Positions 9,001 through 18,700 of a DNA stretch of 64,000 bases are shown here, in pieces. Position 1 is the stretch's first letter; every line of letters starts with the position of its first letter. The notes beneath the pieces are model-generated. The model did no database searches, was not told where the DNA came from, and was given only the letters and a program-made list of their open reading frames with translations. This stretch comes from Paenibacillus sp. FSL R5-0490. GTDB taxonomy: Bacteria; Bacillota; Bacilli; Bacillales; Cytobacillaceae. The stretch spans positions 1-64,000 of the forward strand of contig NZ_MRTQ01000006.1 of assembly GCF_001956215.1 (NCBI RefSeq), given 5' to 3'. The position numbers were made by a program, and so were the translations under genes.

Positions 9001-9195
9001 CTACAGCCCCTCTTCATTAGGAAGCACAAACACAAGCAGGGCATAAACGAGTGTCATCGGAAAAACGCCAGTTGTAAATAATAAAACAATGAAAATCACC
9101 CTGAGTATGGTAGCGTCTATTCCGATCGATTTTGATAAGCCGCCCAATACTCCCGCTAATTTCCGGTTGCTGCGGGAGCGAATTAATTTGTTCAT
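9001..9195 (-). CDS. yvlC: PspC-domain protein, YvlC-like
   Basis: The 64-aa protein is a minimal PspC domain: a basic start (MNKLIRSRSNRKLAGVLGG) and one or two membrane helices (about 28-60). PspC proteins sense or support membrane integrity in the phage-shock response. It begins with AGGAGGGA 6 nt before the ATG. The left end of a dispersed repeat abuts the ribosome site at 9208, separating this gene from yvlB by 330 bp. Confidence 0.9.
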   Translation of the reverse strand: MNKLIRSRSNRKLAGVLGGLSKSIGIDATILRVIFIVLLFTTGVFPMTLVYALLVFVLPNEEGL

Positions 9196-9207
9196 TAAAA
9201 ATCCCTC

Positions 9208-9466
9208 CTATCAAGAAAAGCGGAAGGCGCCCGCTTATCGGCGACAAGCATAAGACAAGACGGCTGAAAGGTTGTTCTTTAACCTTTTGGCCGGATTGAA
9301 AGAAATGTTGAGGCGACTGCCCAGGGACGACCAGCATAAGACGGTCCCTGTAAGAAGGTGTTTTTTCCTTCTGGAAGGGAACGGCTTATGACCTCGAGTC
9401 CCTAGGAGCCGAAACAAGACAAGCTTATGACCTCGAGCCGATGGCGCCTGGAGCTAGACAGTAATC
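9208..9466. repeat. Dispersed repeat, complete copy 2, inside the yvl operon
   Basis: Begins CTATCAAGAAAAGCGG, ends GGCGCCTGGAGCTAGACA and contains several internal inverted segments. Its right 87 bp equal 1-87. A 25-bp direct repeat, 9208-9232 and 9488-9512, brackets it: the next left end begins again but is truncated after 25 bp. It occupies most of the yvlC-yvlB gap; no protein-coding content is likely. Confidence 0.85.
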
Positions 9467-9487
9467 TAACTTCAGAAATAATACATT

Positions 9488-9512
9488 CTATCAAGAAAAG
9501 CGGAAGGCGCCC
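9488..9512. repeat. Truncated left end of the dispersed repeat
   Basis: Twenty-five bases identical to 9208-9232 (CTATCAAGAAAAGCGG... ending AAGGCGCCC). It lies 14 bp beyond the yvlB stop codon, so the repeat array fills the space between yvlB and yvlC. Confidence 0.8.
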
Positions 9513-9525
9513 TTTCCACCCCATT

Positions 9526-10635
9526 TTACCAGGCAGTTGACCGCTTAATTGTGATGGCACCTGTCTTTGAGTCAGCCCGCAGCTTAAGTCCGCTGCCGCT
9601 TTCTTTTACAGATTTAAAACGCATCATTTTCTGAATTACTTCGCTCTTTTCTTCTATTACTTCAATACCCTCAATGTCAGGATGGAAACTGCCCAGATTG
9701 GTGCGAAGCTCTCCGCTGACTGCAGCGAAATCCGGAACAAACAGATCGATGCTGCCTGTCGCTGCCTTCGCTTCGATCCATTCGCAGCGCTCATTTTCTG
9801 CCCTGCACGTTACATTTCCATTAAAGGATTGCAGTTCAGCTTTTTTGAAGTCTCCATCAGCCAGAATGGCGCCATTTAATGTTTCGGCTTCAACATGATC
9901 GATCCGGCTTTTTTGAATGGTAATCTGCCCGTTGGCTGTCTCAGCCTCCACATTACGGCTGTTCAAATCACTAACCGTTATTTTTCCATTAGCCGTTTTC
10001 GCTTTAAAATTTTCCACTGATAAGTTTTGGCTTTCAATCGGCCCATTAAACATGCGGATTTTCACATTTTCATATTCAGACTTTGGAATATAGATGACTG
10101 CTTCAAGCTTCATCCATTTTTGCTGAGTCGAAAATCTCAGCCTCTGCCCTTCAATGGCAAAAATAACATCCTTCAGAAAATTCCTGCGGGCTTCATCCTG
10201 ATTATCCACACGATAGACCTTCGCCTTGCATTCAACACGCACATCACTTTGCTCCCACGGAATTACCTTAACTGTTCCATTGGCAACATCAATGTCCAGA
10301 TCTTTTAAGTATGCGTCTGCATGCTGAAATATATGAGAGATTTCAACACTTTTCCCAAAATTAAAATCAAGATCCAGATCCTTCACTTTCTTAAATGCTG
10401 AATCTACAAAATCAATGATTTTCTCCTTGGCACTTTGATGCTTTGAGCTATATGGCTCACCTTTTTTAGCTTCTTCAAACTTAACCTCAGCAGATAGCTC
10501 CTTAATTAAGTCCTCCTGCTTCTGTTCCATCGTCTGATTTGTTTGTTCAAGCTGTTCCAGCAGAGTTAAAGCTTCATCAACTGTAAGCTTTCCATCCTCG
10601 ACCATTTTCAAAATACGTTTGCGTTCCTCTTTCAT
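9526..10635 (-). CDS. yvlB: YvlB-like DUF4097 protein
   Basis: The 369-aa protein starts with a helical SHOCT-like segment (MKEERKRILKMVEDGKLTVDEALTLLEQ split over residues 1-28), has a charged linker to about 90, and then a long repetitive beta-strand region (about 110-365) of DUF4097 type, with the phrase TANGKI/TANGQI/TLNGAI recurring at about 20-residue steps. Such domains form beta-helix surfaces, perhaps scaffolding stress complexes; the true function is unknown. No signal peptide is visible. It lies 23 nt after yvlA and has an AGAGGAGG ribosome site. Confidence 0.88.
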   Translation of the reverse strand: MKEERKRILKMVEDGKLTVDEALTLLEQLEQTNQTMEQKQEDLIKELSAEVKFEEAKKGEPYSSKHQSAKEKIIDFVDSAFKKVKDLDLDFNFGKSVEISHIFQHADAYLKDLDIDVANGTVKVIPWEQSDVRVECKAKVYRVDNQDEARRNFLKDVIFAIEGQRLRFSTQQKWMKLEAVIYIPKSEYENVKIRMFNGPIESQNLSVENFKAKTANGKITVSDLNSRNVEAETANGQITIQKSRIDHVEAETLNGAILADGDFKKAELQSFNGNVTCRAENERCEWIEAKAATGSIDLFVPDFAAVSGELRTNLGSFHPDIEGIEVIEEKSEVIQKMMRFKSVKESGSGLKLRADSKTGAITIKRSTAW

Positions 10636-10658
10636 TTTCTGGCCCTCCTCTATTAGTT

Positions 10659-10973
10659 CTATTCCTGTATCAGGACTTTTACCCCTTTAATGATATTCCA
10701 TATAAATACAATTAATAGCAGAATGATTGTGATGCCGACAGCAGCAAGAAAAAATACCGGAATTTCCTGTTCATTCACTGTAAACTGAGTTACCGCTGCA
10801 AAAACAATGAATGGAACAGGAACCAGCGGGATCAAATGTGATAAGAATGCACTCTTCGCATGCCGCTTCACTTCCCTGTCTTCTGAAGCAAAAAATACAA
10901 TAAGCGGAAAAATAAATCCTGCGAACATAATACTAAAATAGCTTAAAGCAGACAGAACCTTTCTTGTTTCCAA
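10659..10973 (-). CDS. yvlA: YvlA-like DUF4870-type membrane protein
   Basis: First gene of the yvl-like operon. The 104-aa protein has three transmembrane segments (about 8-28, 43-63 and 72-95) separated by the charged loop SEDREVKRHAKSAF typical of DUF4870 proteins. TTG at 10973 is taken as the start: AAAGGAG lies 9 nt upstream and the protein begins METRKVLSALSYF. A longer frame to 11039 adds a basic extension without a ribosome site. Function is unknown; membrane stress is suggested by the operon. Confidence 0.8.
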   Translation of the reverse strand: METRKVLSALSYFSIMFAGFIFPLIVFFASEDREVKRHAKSAFLSHLIPLVPVPFIVFAAVTQFTVNEQEIPVFFLAAVGITIILLLIVFIWNIIKGVKVLIQE

Positions 10974-11130
10974 TGTTCTCAGCTCCTTTATCTGTGTAAT
11001 ACGGAACTGGCGCGGTAAAAGTTTCAGCTTCCTCTTCATTATAGAAAATCATCGGGGCATTTTCCTCCATATTTTTAAAAATACATCTGCAGGCTGATGG
11101 GCTCCATGGCCTCAAGTCTCATAGCCTTCT

Positions 11131-11386
11131 CTATAAGAAAGCGCAAGCGCCTTGTCCACCCCCGACAAGCACAAGACGAGCCTCCCGGAAAGGCGTTCTT
11201 TGCCTTTTTGGGAGGATTGCCCGAAATGTGGAGGCGACTGCTCAGGGACGACAAGCATAAGTCGAGCCCTGCAAGAAGGTGTTCTTTCCTTCTGAAAGGG
11301 ATTGGCTTATGTCTCGAGTCCCTAGGAGCCGAAACAAGCCAAGCTTGTGACCTCGTGGGGGTATGCGCTGGAGCTAGACAGTTATC
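11131..11386. repeat. Dispersed repeat, diverged copy 3
   Basis: Same layout as 9208-9466: a left end with AAGCGCAAGCGCC, a central CAGGGACGACAAGCATAAG and the right end GCTGGAGCTAGACAGTTATC. It diverges most at the left and near 11350. It lies upstream of yvlA. The remainder of the 10974-11454 gap holds only short leader sequence and a terminator. Confidence 0.8.
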
Positions 11387-11419
11387 AAAGTTCAAAAATT
11401 ATATACTTTCTTATCTATA

Positions 11420-11450
11420 AAAAAACCGCCTTTTATTCAAAGACGGTTTT
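11420..11450 (-). terminator. Terminator for the 114-aa gene
   Basis: On the minus strand AAAACCGTCTTT pairs with the AAAGGCGGTTTT arm, followed by TTTTATAG. It immediately follows the stop codon at 11455. Confidence 0.75.
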
Positions 11451-11454
11451 ATGG

Positions 11455-11799
11455 CTATTTATAGGCAGCTGCCAGGTCGGTGCGCGGCGCTTCCTTCTTT
11501 TTCACTTCGTCGATTTTATTGACAAACATCTGGAAAACTTTTCGTTTTTCATCCAGATCACGTATGTACTCTTTCAATTCGTTATACTTCTCTTCAAAAG
11601 GCTTATGATACATTTCACGGATATTATCAATGATCTCTTCGTTCACAGTAGATTGGATAACCTGTTTGGTAATTCCGTATTTGTAGGAATATACTTTCAG
11701 TTCTTTTTTAACATCCTCGTATTCATTATTAATCTGGTCTAAAACTTCAGAAATATCTTCTTTCCATTCTTCCAGTGACTTTGCTAAATAATCCTCCAT
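11455..11799 (-). CDS. Uncharacterised 114-aa coiled-coil protein
   Basis: Not recognised. The protein is acidic and almost wholly alpha-helical, with charged heptad-like stretches (KSLEEWKEDISEVLDQINNE and FEEKYNELKEYIRDLDEKRK) suggesting a soluble coiled coil. There is no membrane segment, cysteine or signal peptide. A GGGGAGGT ribosome site lies 5 nt before the ATG, and a terminator follows directly, so it is probably a monocistronic real gene. Codon use resembles its neighbours. Confidence 0.7.
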   Translation of the reverse strand: MEDYLAKSLEEWKEDISEVLDQINNEYEDVKKELKVYSYKYGITKQVIQSTVNEEIIDNIREMYHKPFEEKYNELKEYIRDLDEKRKVFQMFVNKIDEVKKKEAPRTDLAAAYK

Positions 11800-11937
11800 A
11801 ATGACCTCCCCTTCTGTTTCCAGACAATAGTTTCCCTTATATAGGAGTATAACGCTGCTTGGTTACACTGATTTTGCTGGAACATTACATTGTGTTATCA
11901 ATTAAAAGGAGGAGATATTGCCTGTTGATGTGGGAGT

Positions 11938-12120
11938 GTTGATTTCCGCTGCAGGCACTCGCTTTCCGCGGGGCAGGCGGTGAGCCTCCTCGACGCTCTG
12001 CGTCTGCGGGGTCTCACCTGTCCCGCTACTCCCGCAGGACTTTGAATAAGCATCCACGAATAATCACCGCACGAAGGAAATGCGGCAGCATTTTCGAGGA
12101 TCTCGCACCTTCCGCTACAA
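11938..12120. repeat. GC-rich dispersed Bacillaceae repeat
   Basis: A G+C-rich island (TTTCCGCGGGGCAGGCGGTG ... TCACCTGTCCCGCTACTCCC) with long inverted segments, followed by GAAGGAAATGCGGCAGC...CACCTTCCGC. This sequence type recurs in many Bacillaceae intergenic regions (recalled, not searched) and contrasts with the A+T-rich flanks. An open frame across it on the minus strand is judged spurious. Nothing else is seen in 11800-12213. Confidence 0.7.
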
Positions 12121-12213
12121 TCAACACACAAAAATATCATATTAGCGTTATCACAGCATATAAGAAAACAAAGTCTGGTTAGAAGACTTTTTATAATGTA
12201 AAAAGCCAAGAAC

Positions 12214-12927
12214 TTAAAATGAGTAATTATCTATAATTTTATCAGCAATCAGCTCATATCCCTTTCCGTTTGGATGGAGGGAATCAGCGAAGTATTGTTT
12301 TTTGTTTTTTCCCTTGAACAGTTCATTGGTGGAAATGTAGGTGATATGTTTATCTTCTGCCGCTTTTTTTCTGATGGATGTGTTCCAATGGTCAATATAT
12401 TTTTCGATCCGGTCGCCGTCAGGATAAGGATTGTATAGTCCAATCAGGATAACAGGTGCATCACTATTGGCGGTTTCCAGTGTTTCCAGGATTCCATTCA
12501 GTTTATCTTCAAATATGCCCTTAGCTTCAACAAGATTTTCGTGATGGAGCGGATACAGATCCCCCCCATTGCTTTTCAGCAAATCGTTTGTGCCGATATA
12601 TACTATAAACATGTCTGCATTTTTGATATCCTCTGCCACTTTCGGTTTGAGCATTTGCTGGAGAACATCAGAAGATTTATAACCATACACTCCATGATTT
12701 GTTATGCGGTAATTCTTGTCCTGATATGCCTTATCCAGTTTGCTCTGCAGCCTCCCAATATAGCCCTCTTCCGTTTCATCTCCATACCCATAGGTAAGTG
12801 AGTCCCCAAATGCAACAATCATTTGGCTGCTTTCCGCTTTTTTCTCATCACCAAGGAATGTGATGGAAAGATAGATGCCAATCCCTAACAGGATAATGCC
12901 TGCTAAAAGGTAGATTTTATTTTTCAT
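12214..12927 (-). CDS. SGNH/GDSL-type esterase, membrane-anchored
   Basis: The 237-aa hydrolase has an N-terminal membrane anchor (about 5-25), then block I VAFGDSLTYGYG with the nucleophilic Ser (about 40-47), block III YIGTNDLL (about 109), and block V DSLHPNGKGY (about 215) with the catalytic Asp and His. The catalytic domain is probably outside the cell. Substrates of this family vary (lipids, acetylated polysaccharides or peptidoglycan), so none is assigned. AAAGGA lies 9 nt before the ATG. It stands alone between the repeat region and uvrA. Confidence 0.88.
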   Translation of the reverse strand: MKNKIYLLAGIILLGIGIYLSITFLGDEKKAESSQMIVAFGDSLTYGYGDETEEGYIGRLQSKLDKAYQDKNYRITNHGVYGYKSSDVLQQMLKPKVAEDIKNADMFIVYIGTNDLLKSNGGDLYPLHHENLVEAKGIFEDKLNGILETLETANSDAPVILIGLYNPYPDGDRIEKYIDHWNTSIRKKAAEDKHITYISTNELFKGKNKKQYFADSLHPNGKGYELIADKIIDNYSF

Positions 12928-13013
12928 AGTGTATGTTCCTTTCTAGGTTGAGATAAATGATGGCTGCAGACGCATGTTCTTTACCCCGCATCCCAGCTAT
13001 CTAATCTTATTTC

Positions 13014-13047
13014 CATAAAAAAGAAGCAGTACCAAAACGGTACTGCT
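13014..13047 (-). terminator. Terminator after uvrA
   Basis: AGCAGTACC pairs with GGTACTGCT around a 5-nt loop, with a T-rich run (TTCTTTTTTA) on the minus strand. Confidence 0.85.
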
Positions 13048-13054
13048 CCTGTAA

Positions 13055-15931
13055 TTAAGCGTTTGTCACGCCCTCTTTTTCTTTAATTTGCTGTTTCATT
13101 CTCTGCCGGTCTCTTTCCAAGATCGGCTTAAGATATTTGCCTGTATAAGATTCCGGTACTTCGGCAATTTTTTCCGGCGTACCTGCAGCTAAAATGGTGC
13201 CGCCCTTATCTCCGCCCTCAGGCCCAAGGTCGACGATATAATCGGCGGCCTTGATGACATCGAGATTATGCTCGATAACCAGTACGGTATCCCCATTCTC
13301 AACCAGACGCTGAAGGACCACAAGCAGTCTGGAGATATCATCCACATGAAGACCTGTTGTCGGTTCATCAAGAATATATAGGGAGCGGCCTGTTGAACGG
13401 CGGTGCAATTCGGAAGCAAGCTTGACACGCTGCGCTTCACCGCCGGACAATGTTGTCGCAGGCTGCCCCAATGTGATGTAGCCCAGGCCAACATCATAAA
13501 TCGTCTGCAGCTTGCGGCGGATCTTAGGAATATTTTCGAAAAAATCCAGTGCATCTTCCACCGTCATATCGAGAATCTCCGAAATATTTTTCCCTTTGTA
13601 TTTAACTTCAAGTGTTTCCCTGTTATAGCGCTTGCCATGACAGACTTCACATGGCACATACACATCAGGCAGGAAGTGCATTTCAATCTTAATGATTCCG
13701 TCTCCGCGGCATGCTTCACATCGTCCGCCTTTTACATTGAAGCTGAATCGCCCCTTTTTATAGCCCCGAACTTTTGCTTCATTGGTTGAAGCAAACACAT
13801 CACGAATATCATCAAACACTCCTGTATAGGTTGCCGGGTTGGAACGAGGCGTCCGTCCGATTGGAGACTGGTCGATATCAATGACTTTATCAAGGTGATC
13901 AATACCTTTTATCTCTTTATGCTCACCCGGCTTCGCTTTGGCTCTATGAAGCTTCTGGGCAAGCCCTTTATGAAGTATCTCATTGATTAATGTACTTTTC
14001 CCTGAACCGGATACACCCGTAACAGAAATAAAGGTGCCGAGGGGGAACTTAACGTTCACATTTTTAAGATTGTTTTCTTTAGCGCCTTTAATTTCGATAA
14101 AGCGTCCGTCATTCTTGCGGCGCTCAATTGGAAGCGGAATGAATTTCTTGCCTGACAGATATTGCCCTGTCAGGGAGTTTGGATCATCCATTACCTCCTG
14201 AGGCGTACCCGCTGAGACGATTTGCCCTCCATGAACTCCCGCTCCCGGGCCGACATCAATTAAATAGTCGGCCGCCACCATTGTATCTTCATCGTGTTCC
14301 ACCACGATCAGGGTGTTGCCGATATCACGCATATTTTTGAGCGTATCAATCAACCGGTCATTATCACGCTGATGGAGACCAATGGAAGGCTCGTCCAGAA
14401 TGTAGAGTACACCCGTCAGGCGCGAGCCGATTTGTGTAGCCAGGCGAATACGCTGGGCTTCACCGCCTGATAAGGTTCCAGCTGCCCTGCTTAATGTCAG
14501 GTAATCAAGCCCGACATTGATGAGGAACCCCAGCCTTTCCTTAATCTCACGGAAAATAAGATTGGCAATCTTCATTTCTTTTTCAGACAGTGTCAGGTCC
14601 TCAAAGAAGCTGAATGCTTCCTCAATCGAATATTCTGTTACATGGCCGATATGCTTTCCGGATACTAGCACTGCAAGAGTTTCCGGCTTCAGACGGTAGC
14701 CTTTGCAGGAAGGACATGGATGCTGGGCCATGTATTTCTCCATTTGCTCCCGGATATAATCAGAGCTTGTTTCTTTATAGCGGCGCTCCACATTGCGGAT
14801 GACACCTTCAAAACGAATATAATTCTCCCTTACCTGGCCAAAGTCGTTTTCATATCGGAAATAGATGCTGTCCTTGGCGGATCCGTATAAAACTTTCTCA
14901 AGCAAGTGTTCAGGGATATCCTTAACCGGCAAATCCATATCAATCCCATAATGATTGCAGACAGCCTCAAGCAGCTGAGGATAATATTGAGAGCTTGTCG
15001 GTTCCCAGGGCGCAATGGCATTTTGCTTTAATGAAAGACCCTTATTAGGTATTACCAGATCAACATCAACCTCAAGCTTAGATCCCAATCCATCACATTC
15101 CGAACAGGCACCAAATGGACTATTAAATGAGAACATTCTCGGTTCAAGCTCACCGATTGAAAAGCCGCATTGAGGGCAGGCATGATTCTCGCTGAACAGC
15201 AGTTCCTCTTCCCCAATGACGTCCACAAGCACCTTGCCATTGCCCAGATTCAAAGCAGTTTCCAATGAATCTGCAAGCCTTGGCGCTACGCCTTCTTTTA
15301 CGACAATGCGGTCGATTACTACTTCTATAGAATGCTTTTTGTTTTTTTCCAGCTCTATCTCTTCACCGAGATCCATCATTTCTCCGTCGACACGGACGCG
15401 GACGAATCCCTGCTTTTTCACATCCTCGAACACTTTTACATGTGTCCCTTTTCGGCCGGAAACAAGGGGAGCCATAACCTGGAGCTTTGTTCTCTCAGGG
15501 TAATCCATTATCCGGTCAACCATTTGTTCAATGGTCTGTGAGGAGATTTCGATATTGTGAATCGGGCAGGTGGGACGCCCCACCCGTGCAAATAATAATC
15601 GCAGATAATCATAAATTTCTGTCACTGTTCCAACTGTGGAACGAGGATTTCGGCTTGTTGTCTTTTGGTCAATAGAGATTGCCGGAGACAGTCCTTCGAT
15701 CGCATCCACATCAGGCTTATCCATCTGACCGAGGAATTGCCTTGCGTAAGCAGATAATGATTCCACATAGCGGCGCTGACCTTCAGCGTAAATTGTATCG
15801 AAGGCCAGAGAGGACTTTCCTGAACCTGAAAGTCCGGTCAGGACGACAAGCTTATCTCTTGGAATGGTGACATCTATATTTTTCAGATTATGGGCTCTGG
15901 CACCCTTTACAATCAGTTTATCCATCGCCAT
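13055..15931 (-). CDS. uvrA: Excinuclease ABC subunit A
   Basis: Damage-recognition ATPase of nucleotide excision repair; it loads UvrB at lesions. The 958-aa protein has two ABC modules: Walker [15 protein letters not shown] (about 33) and [13 protein letters not shown] (about 640), and two LSGGEAQR signatures. Zinc modules are CPQCGF...CSECDG (about 254-282) and CEACRGDG...CEVCHG (about 735-765). It begins 7 nt after the uvrB stop; AAGGA within the end of uvrB is the probable ribosome site. A second in-frame ATG two codons later is an alternative start. Confidence 0.98.
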   Translation of the reverse strand: MAMDKLIVKGARAHNLKNIDVTIPRDKLVVLTGLSGSGKSSLAFDTIYAEGQRRYVESLSAYARQFLGQMDKPDVDAIEGLSPAISIDQKTTSRNPRSTVGTVTEIYDYLRLLFARVGRPTCPIHNIEISSQTIEQMVDRIMDYPERTKLQVMAPLVSGRKGTHVKVFEDVKKQGFVRVRVDGEMMDLGEEIELEKNKKHSIEVVIDRIVVKEGVAPRLADSLETALNLGNGKVLVDVIGEEELLFSENHACPQCGFSIGELEPRMFSFNSPFGACSECDGLGSKLEVDVDLVIPNKGLSLKQNAIAPWEPTSSQYYPQLLEAVCNHYGIDMDLPVKDIPEHLLEKVLYGSAKDSIYFRYENDFGQVRENYIRFEGVIRNVERRYKETSSDYIREQMEKYMAQHPCPSCKGYRLKPETLAVLVSGKHIGHVTEYSIEEAFSFFEDLTLSEKEMKIANLIFREIKERLGFLINVGLDYLTLSRAAGTLSGGEAQRIRLATQIGSRLTGVLYILDEPSIGLHQRDNDRLIDTLKNMRDIGNTLIVVEHDEDTMVAADYLIDVGPGAGVHGGQIVSAGTPQEVMDDPNSLTGQYLSGKKFIPLPIERRKNDGRFIEIKGAKENNLKNVNVKFPLGTFISVTGVSGSGKSTLINEILHKGLAQKLHRAKAKPGEHKEIKGIDHLDKVIDIDQSPIGRTPRSNPATYTGVFDDIRDVFASTNEAKVRGYKKGRFSFNVKGGRCEACRGDGIIKIEMHFLPDVYVPCEVCHGKRYNRETLEVKYKGKNISEILDMTVEDALDFFENIPKIRRKLQTIYDVGLGYITLGQPATTLSGGEAQRVKLASELHRRSTGRSLYILDEPTTGLHVDDISRLLVVLQRLVENGDTVLVIEHNLDVIKAADYIVDLGPEGGDKGGTILAAGTPEKIAEVPESYTGKYLKPILERDRQRMKQQIKEKEGVTNA

Positions 15932-15938
15932 TTTTTCG

Positions 15939-17918
15939 TCATCCTTCCGCTTTCAGCTCTAATATTAAATCACGAAGCTCGGCAGCCCTTTCGAAGTTGA
16001 GGGATTTGGCCGCTTCCTTCATTTCTTTTTCCATATCGCCGATCAGTTTCTCGCGCTCTTTCTTGTTCAGCTTGCCGAGCCTTGCTGACGGCTGGTATTC
16101 TTCCTGCTCTTCTGCCGCATGGGTTGCACGGATCGAATCGCGAATATCCTTCTGGATAGTCATTGGTGTGATGCCATGCTTCTCATTGTACTCTTCCTGA
16201 ATGGAACGGCGGCGCTTTGTTTCACTGATGGCTTTCTCCATACTGTCCGTAATCCGGTCTGCATACATTATGACATGGCCGTTTGCATTACGTGCTGCAC
16301 GCCCAATCGTCTGGATGAGTGAACGTTCTGAACGGAGGAAACCTTCTTTATCAGCGTCAAGTATGGTAACAAGGGATACTTCAGGAATATCCAGTCCCTC
16401 CCGCAGAAGGTTGATCCCGACCAGCACATCGTACTTGCCAAGACGAAGCTCCCGGATAATCTCAATCCGCTCAAGCGTTTTTATCTCTGAGTGCAAGTAC
16501 TGCACTTTAATGCCGATTTCCTTTAAATAGTCAGTTAAATCCTCGGACATTTTCTTCGTTAAAGTGGTAACAAGAACACGTTCGTTTTTCTCAACACGAT
16601 CCTGGATTTCGCCAATGAGATCATCAATTTGACCTTCGATTGGACGGACATCAATTGTTGGATCAAGCAGACCGGTTGGGCGAATAATCTGCTCAATCAT
16701 TTCCGGTGTATGCTCAAGCTCATAAGGACCGGGTGTTGCCGAAACAAAAACAGCCTGCTTCACATGCTTTTCGAATTCAGTAAACGTAAGCGGCCTGTTA
16801 TCCATCGCTGAAGGCAAACGGAAACCATGGTCCACAAGCACAGATTTTCTTGCCTGGTCACCATTGAACATACCGCGGATTTGCGGCAGAGTTACGTGTG
16901 ATTCATCAATCACAATCAGGAAGTCTTCCGGGAAGTAATCCAGAAGGGTGTACGGTGTTGAACCAGGAGGTCTTAACGTAAGATGACGGGAGTAGTTTTC
17001 AATTCCGGAACAAAAGCCCATCTCCCTCATCATTTCAAGATCATAGCGAGTCCGCTGCTCGAGGCGCTGTGCTTCAAGAAGCTTATCGTTTTCTCTTAAT
17101 TCAGCAAGGCGCACTTCCAGCTCTTTTTCAATGTTCTGGATGGCGATCCGCATTTTTTCTTCACGCGTTACGAAGTGGGATGCCGGGAAAATCGCAACAT
17201 GTTCACGTTCACCCATTATTTCACCTGTAAGGGCATCCACTTCACGGATCCGGTCTATCTCGTCTCCGAAAAATTCTACACGGATACAATGCTCATCCCG
17301 TGATGCCGGAAAAATCTCGACAACGTCTCCGCGTACACGGAAGGTACCGCGCTGGAAGTCGATATCATTGCGCTCGTACTGAATGTCAACGAGCCTGTGA
17401 AGAAGCTGGTTCCTCTCAATCTCCATTCCGGCTCTGAGGGACAGCACCATTTCACGGTATTCTTCAGGTGAACCCAAACCATATATGCAGGAGACACTGG
17501 CAATAATAATGACATCATTCCGCTCAAACAGGGAGGAAGTCGCCGAGTGGCGAAGCTTATCAATTTCATCATTGATGCTTGCATCTTTTTCAATAAAAGT
17601 ATCTGTAGAAGGCACATATGCCTCAGGCTGATAGTAGTCATAATAGCTGACGAAATACTCAACCGCATTGTTTGGAAAAAAGTCCTTAAATTCACTGTAT
17701 AGCTGTCCTGCGAGTGTTTTATTATGGGCAATAACAAGCGTTGGCTTGTTTACTTCTTTTATGACATTCGAAATCGTGAAGGTCTTACCCGTTCCTGTCG
17801 CACCCAGAAGTGTCTGGTGTTTCTTGCCGGAATTGATTCCCTTCACTATTTCTTTAATCGCCCCCGGCTGGTCGCCCTGCGGGGAATATTTTGAGACTAA
17901 TTCAAATTGATCCTTCAC
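15939..17918 (-). CDS. uvrB: Excinuclease ABC subunit B
   Basis: Helicase-like subunit that verifies damage and positions UvrC. The 659-aa protein contains Walker [13 protein letters not shown] (about 38), the beta-hairpin [12 protein letters not shown] (about 92), DESH (about 338), motif [11 protein letters not shown] (about 540) and a C-terminal UVR motif (about 620-655) that contacts UvrC. It is co-transcribed with uvrA. A LexA box lies about 160 bp upstream at 18080, so SOS induction is expected as in B. subtilis. Confidence 0.98.
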   Translation of the reverse strand: MKDQFELVSKYSPQGDQPGAIKEIVKGINSGKKHQTLLGATGTGKTFTISNVIKEVNKPTLVIAHNKTLAGQLYSEFKDFFPNNAVEYFVSYYDYYQPEAYVPSTDTFIEKDASINDEIDKLRHSATSSLFERNDVIIIASVSCIYGLGSPEEYREMVLSLRAGMEIERNQLLHRLVDIQYERNDIDFQRGTFRVRGDVVEIFPASRDEHCIRVEFFGDEIDRIREVDALTGEIMGEREHVAIFPASHFVTREEKMRIAIQNIEKELEVRLAELRENDKLLEAQRLEQRTRYDLEMMREMGFCSGIENYSRHLTLRPPGSTPYTLLDYFPEDFLIVIDESHVTLPQIRGMFNGDQARKSVLVDHGFRLPSAMDNRPLTFTEFEKHVKQAVFVSATPGPYELEHTPEMIEQIIRPTGLLDPTIDVRPIEGQIDDLIGEIQDRVEKNERVLVTTLTKKMSEDLTDYLKEIGIKVQYLHSEIKTLERIEIIRELRLGKYDVLVGINLLREGLDIPEVSLVTILDADKEGFLRSERSLIQTIGRAARNANGHVIMYADRITDSMEKAISETKRRRSIQEEYNEKHGITPMTIQKDIRDSIRATHAAEEQEEYQPSARLGKLNKKEREKLIGDMEKEMKEAAKSLNFERAAELRDLILELKAEG

Positions 17919-18079
17919 CTAAAAGCCTCCCGTTCAGATTACTTTTATCTATTTATATTAATCACAAACCAGCATTGAGATAATTCAAGATCCGGGATGC
18001 ACCGCTGATTTGTCAGTTTTTTACTCAAAACTCATATCATCATTCTACCACAAAGAGCCTAAAACAAACCAATAATATG

Positions 18080-18093
18080 CGAACGGATATTCG
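18080..18093 (-). promoter_or_regulatory. LexA (DinR) SOS box upstream of uvrBA
   Basis: The minus strand reads CGAATATCCGTTCG, matching the Bacillus box CGAAC-N4-GTTCG with one change. A TAGAAT -10-like sequence lies 33 bp downstream (18042-18047). Position between csbA and uvrB matches B. subtilis. The rest of 17919-18314 holds two palindromes and the csbA terminator. Confidence 0.8.
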
Positions 18094-18167
18094 TTTTTGT
18101 GTTTTCACTGAGAAAATATTGCTTGGGAAATATGCCGAATCATTGAGGGGAGTGTCGAAGAAAGGTT

Positions 18168-18183
18168 AATCAAACGTTTGATT
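18168..18183. promoter_or_regulatory. Palindrome AATCAAAC/GTTTGATT
   Basis: Perfect 16-bp palindrome sharing the core of the site at 182-205. It is paired with another copy 27 bp away, centre to centre about 31 bp (three helical turns), which suits cooperative repressor binding. No T-run follows it. Confidence 0.5.
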
Positions 18184-18194
18184 GATTGCCTTGA

Positions 18195-18218
18195 GTTCAA
18201 ACAAACGTTTGATTGAAC
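18195..18218. promoter_or_regulatory. Palindrome GTTCAAACAAAC/GTTTGATTGAAC
   Basis: A 24-bp inverted repeat with one mismatch and the same CAAACGTTTG core as 182-205. It lies in the uvrB upstream region, beyond the LexA box, and downstream of the csbA terminator. The binding protein is unknown. Confidence 0.5.
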
Positions 18219-18272
18219 TTCATTATAAGCTGATATGACGTATGCCTAAATACAGCTTTTAACTCATTAAAT

Positions 18273-18303
18273 AAAAAACCTGTCGATAGGTTTGTTCGAC
18301 AGG
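18273..18303 (-). terminator. Terminator after csbA
   Basis: CCTGTCGA pairs with TCGACAGG, followed on the minus strand by TTTTTTAT. It separates csbA from uvrB transcription. Confidence 0.8.
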
Positions 18304-18314
18304 CTCTGCAAATT

Positions 18315-18551
18315 TCATTCCGCACTTGGCTTTATTTTCGGATTCAATTTTTGGGCATACCAAAACCCGACAGTCAGCGAAAGTGCGTCTATAACGATTA
18401 AGGCAAATGAATTGGTGTAGCCTTTATATACAGAAGCAGCAATAAGTCCCACCGTCAGCACCAGCCCGATTACACGATTATAGCTGACTCTCGTAAAAAA
18501 CAATACCAGCAGTCCAGGAAGCAGAAGAGCTGACAGATATTTTAATCCCAT
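18315..18551 (-). CDS. csbA: CsbA membrane protein
   Basis: The 78-aa protein aligns with B. subtilis CsbA (76 aa), a SigB-controlled general-stress protein of unknown function encoded upstream of uvrBA. It has three hydrophobic helices (about 5-22, 27-44 and 48-68) and shares the VLFFTRVSYN...LVLTVGLI pattern. AAGGTG lies 6 nt before the ATG. The synteny csbA-uvrB-uvrA strengthens the call. A clear SigB promoter was not found upstream. Confidence 0.9.
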   Translation of the reverse strand: MGLKYLSALLLPGLLVLFFTRVSYNRVIGLVLTVGLIAASVYKGYTNSFALIVIDALSLTVGFWYAQKLNPKIKPSAE

Positions 18552-18662
18552 TTAAAACACCTTCTTTTGGTTTTTCACAAAAATTCAAGGTTTCTACCAT
18601 TAGAATAGCTTTTCACCGAAGGATGTACAAGTTTTTTCAGTGTTATTCCAAGCGTTCTTTCA

Positions 18663-18669
18663 CATAATA
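18663..18669 (+). promoter_or_regulatory. Candidate SigG/SigF -10 box for the spore-protein gene
   Basis: CATAATA matches the SigG -10 consensus CATAHTA. A weaker GTTAT lies about 16-17 nt upstream. The position would place the transcript start about 25 nt before the ATG. Forespore expression fits the encoded protein. Confidence 0.4.
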
Positions 18670-18700
18670 AGAAAAAGAATTTATTATGGAGGAATGCATC

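Noticed and set aside
9208-9466. The repeat as a complete insertion sequence
   Set aside because: No transposase frame and too short; only internal inverted segments and a shared end were seen.
10933-11115. Small minus-strand frame overlapping the start of yvlA
   Set aside because: Out of frame with yvlA, with unlikely composition; AAAGGAG fits the yvlA TTG instead.
11898-12209. Open frame of 103 codons on the minus strand
   Set aside because: It runs through the GC-rich dispersed repeat, has no ribosome site and codes no recognisable protein.
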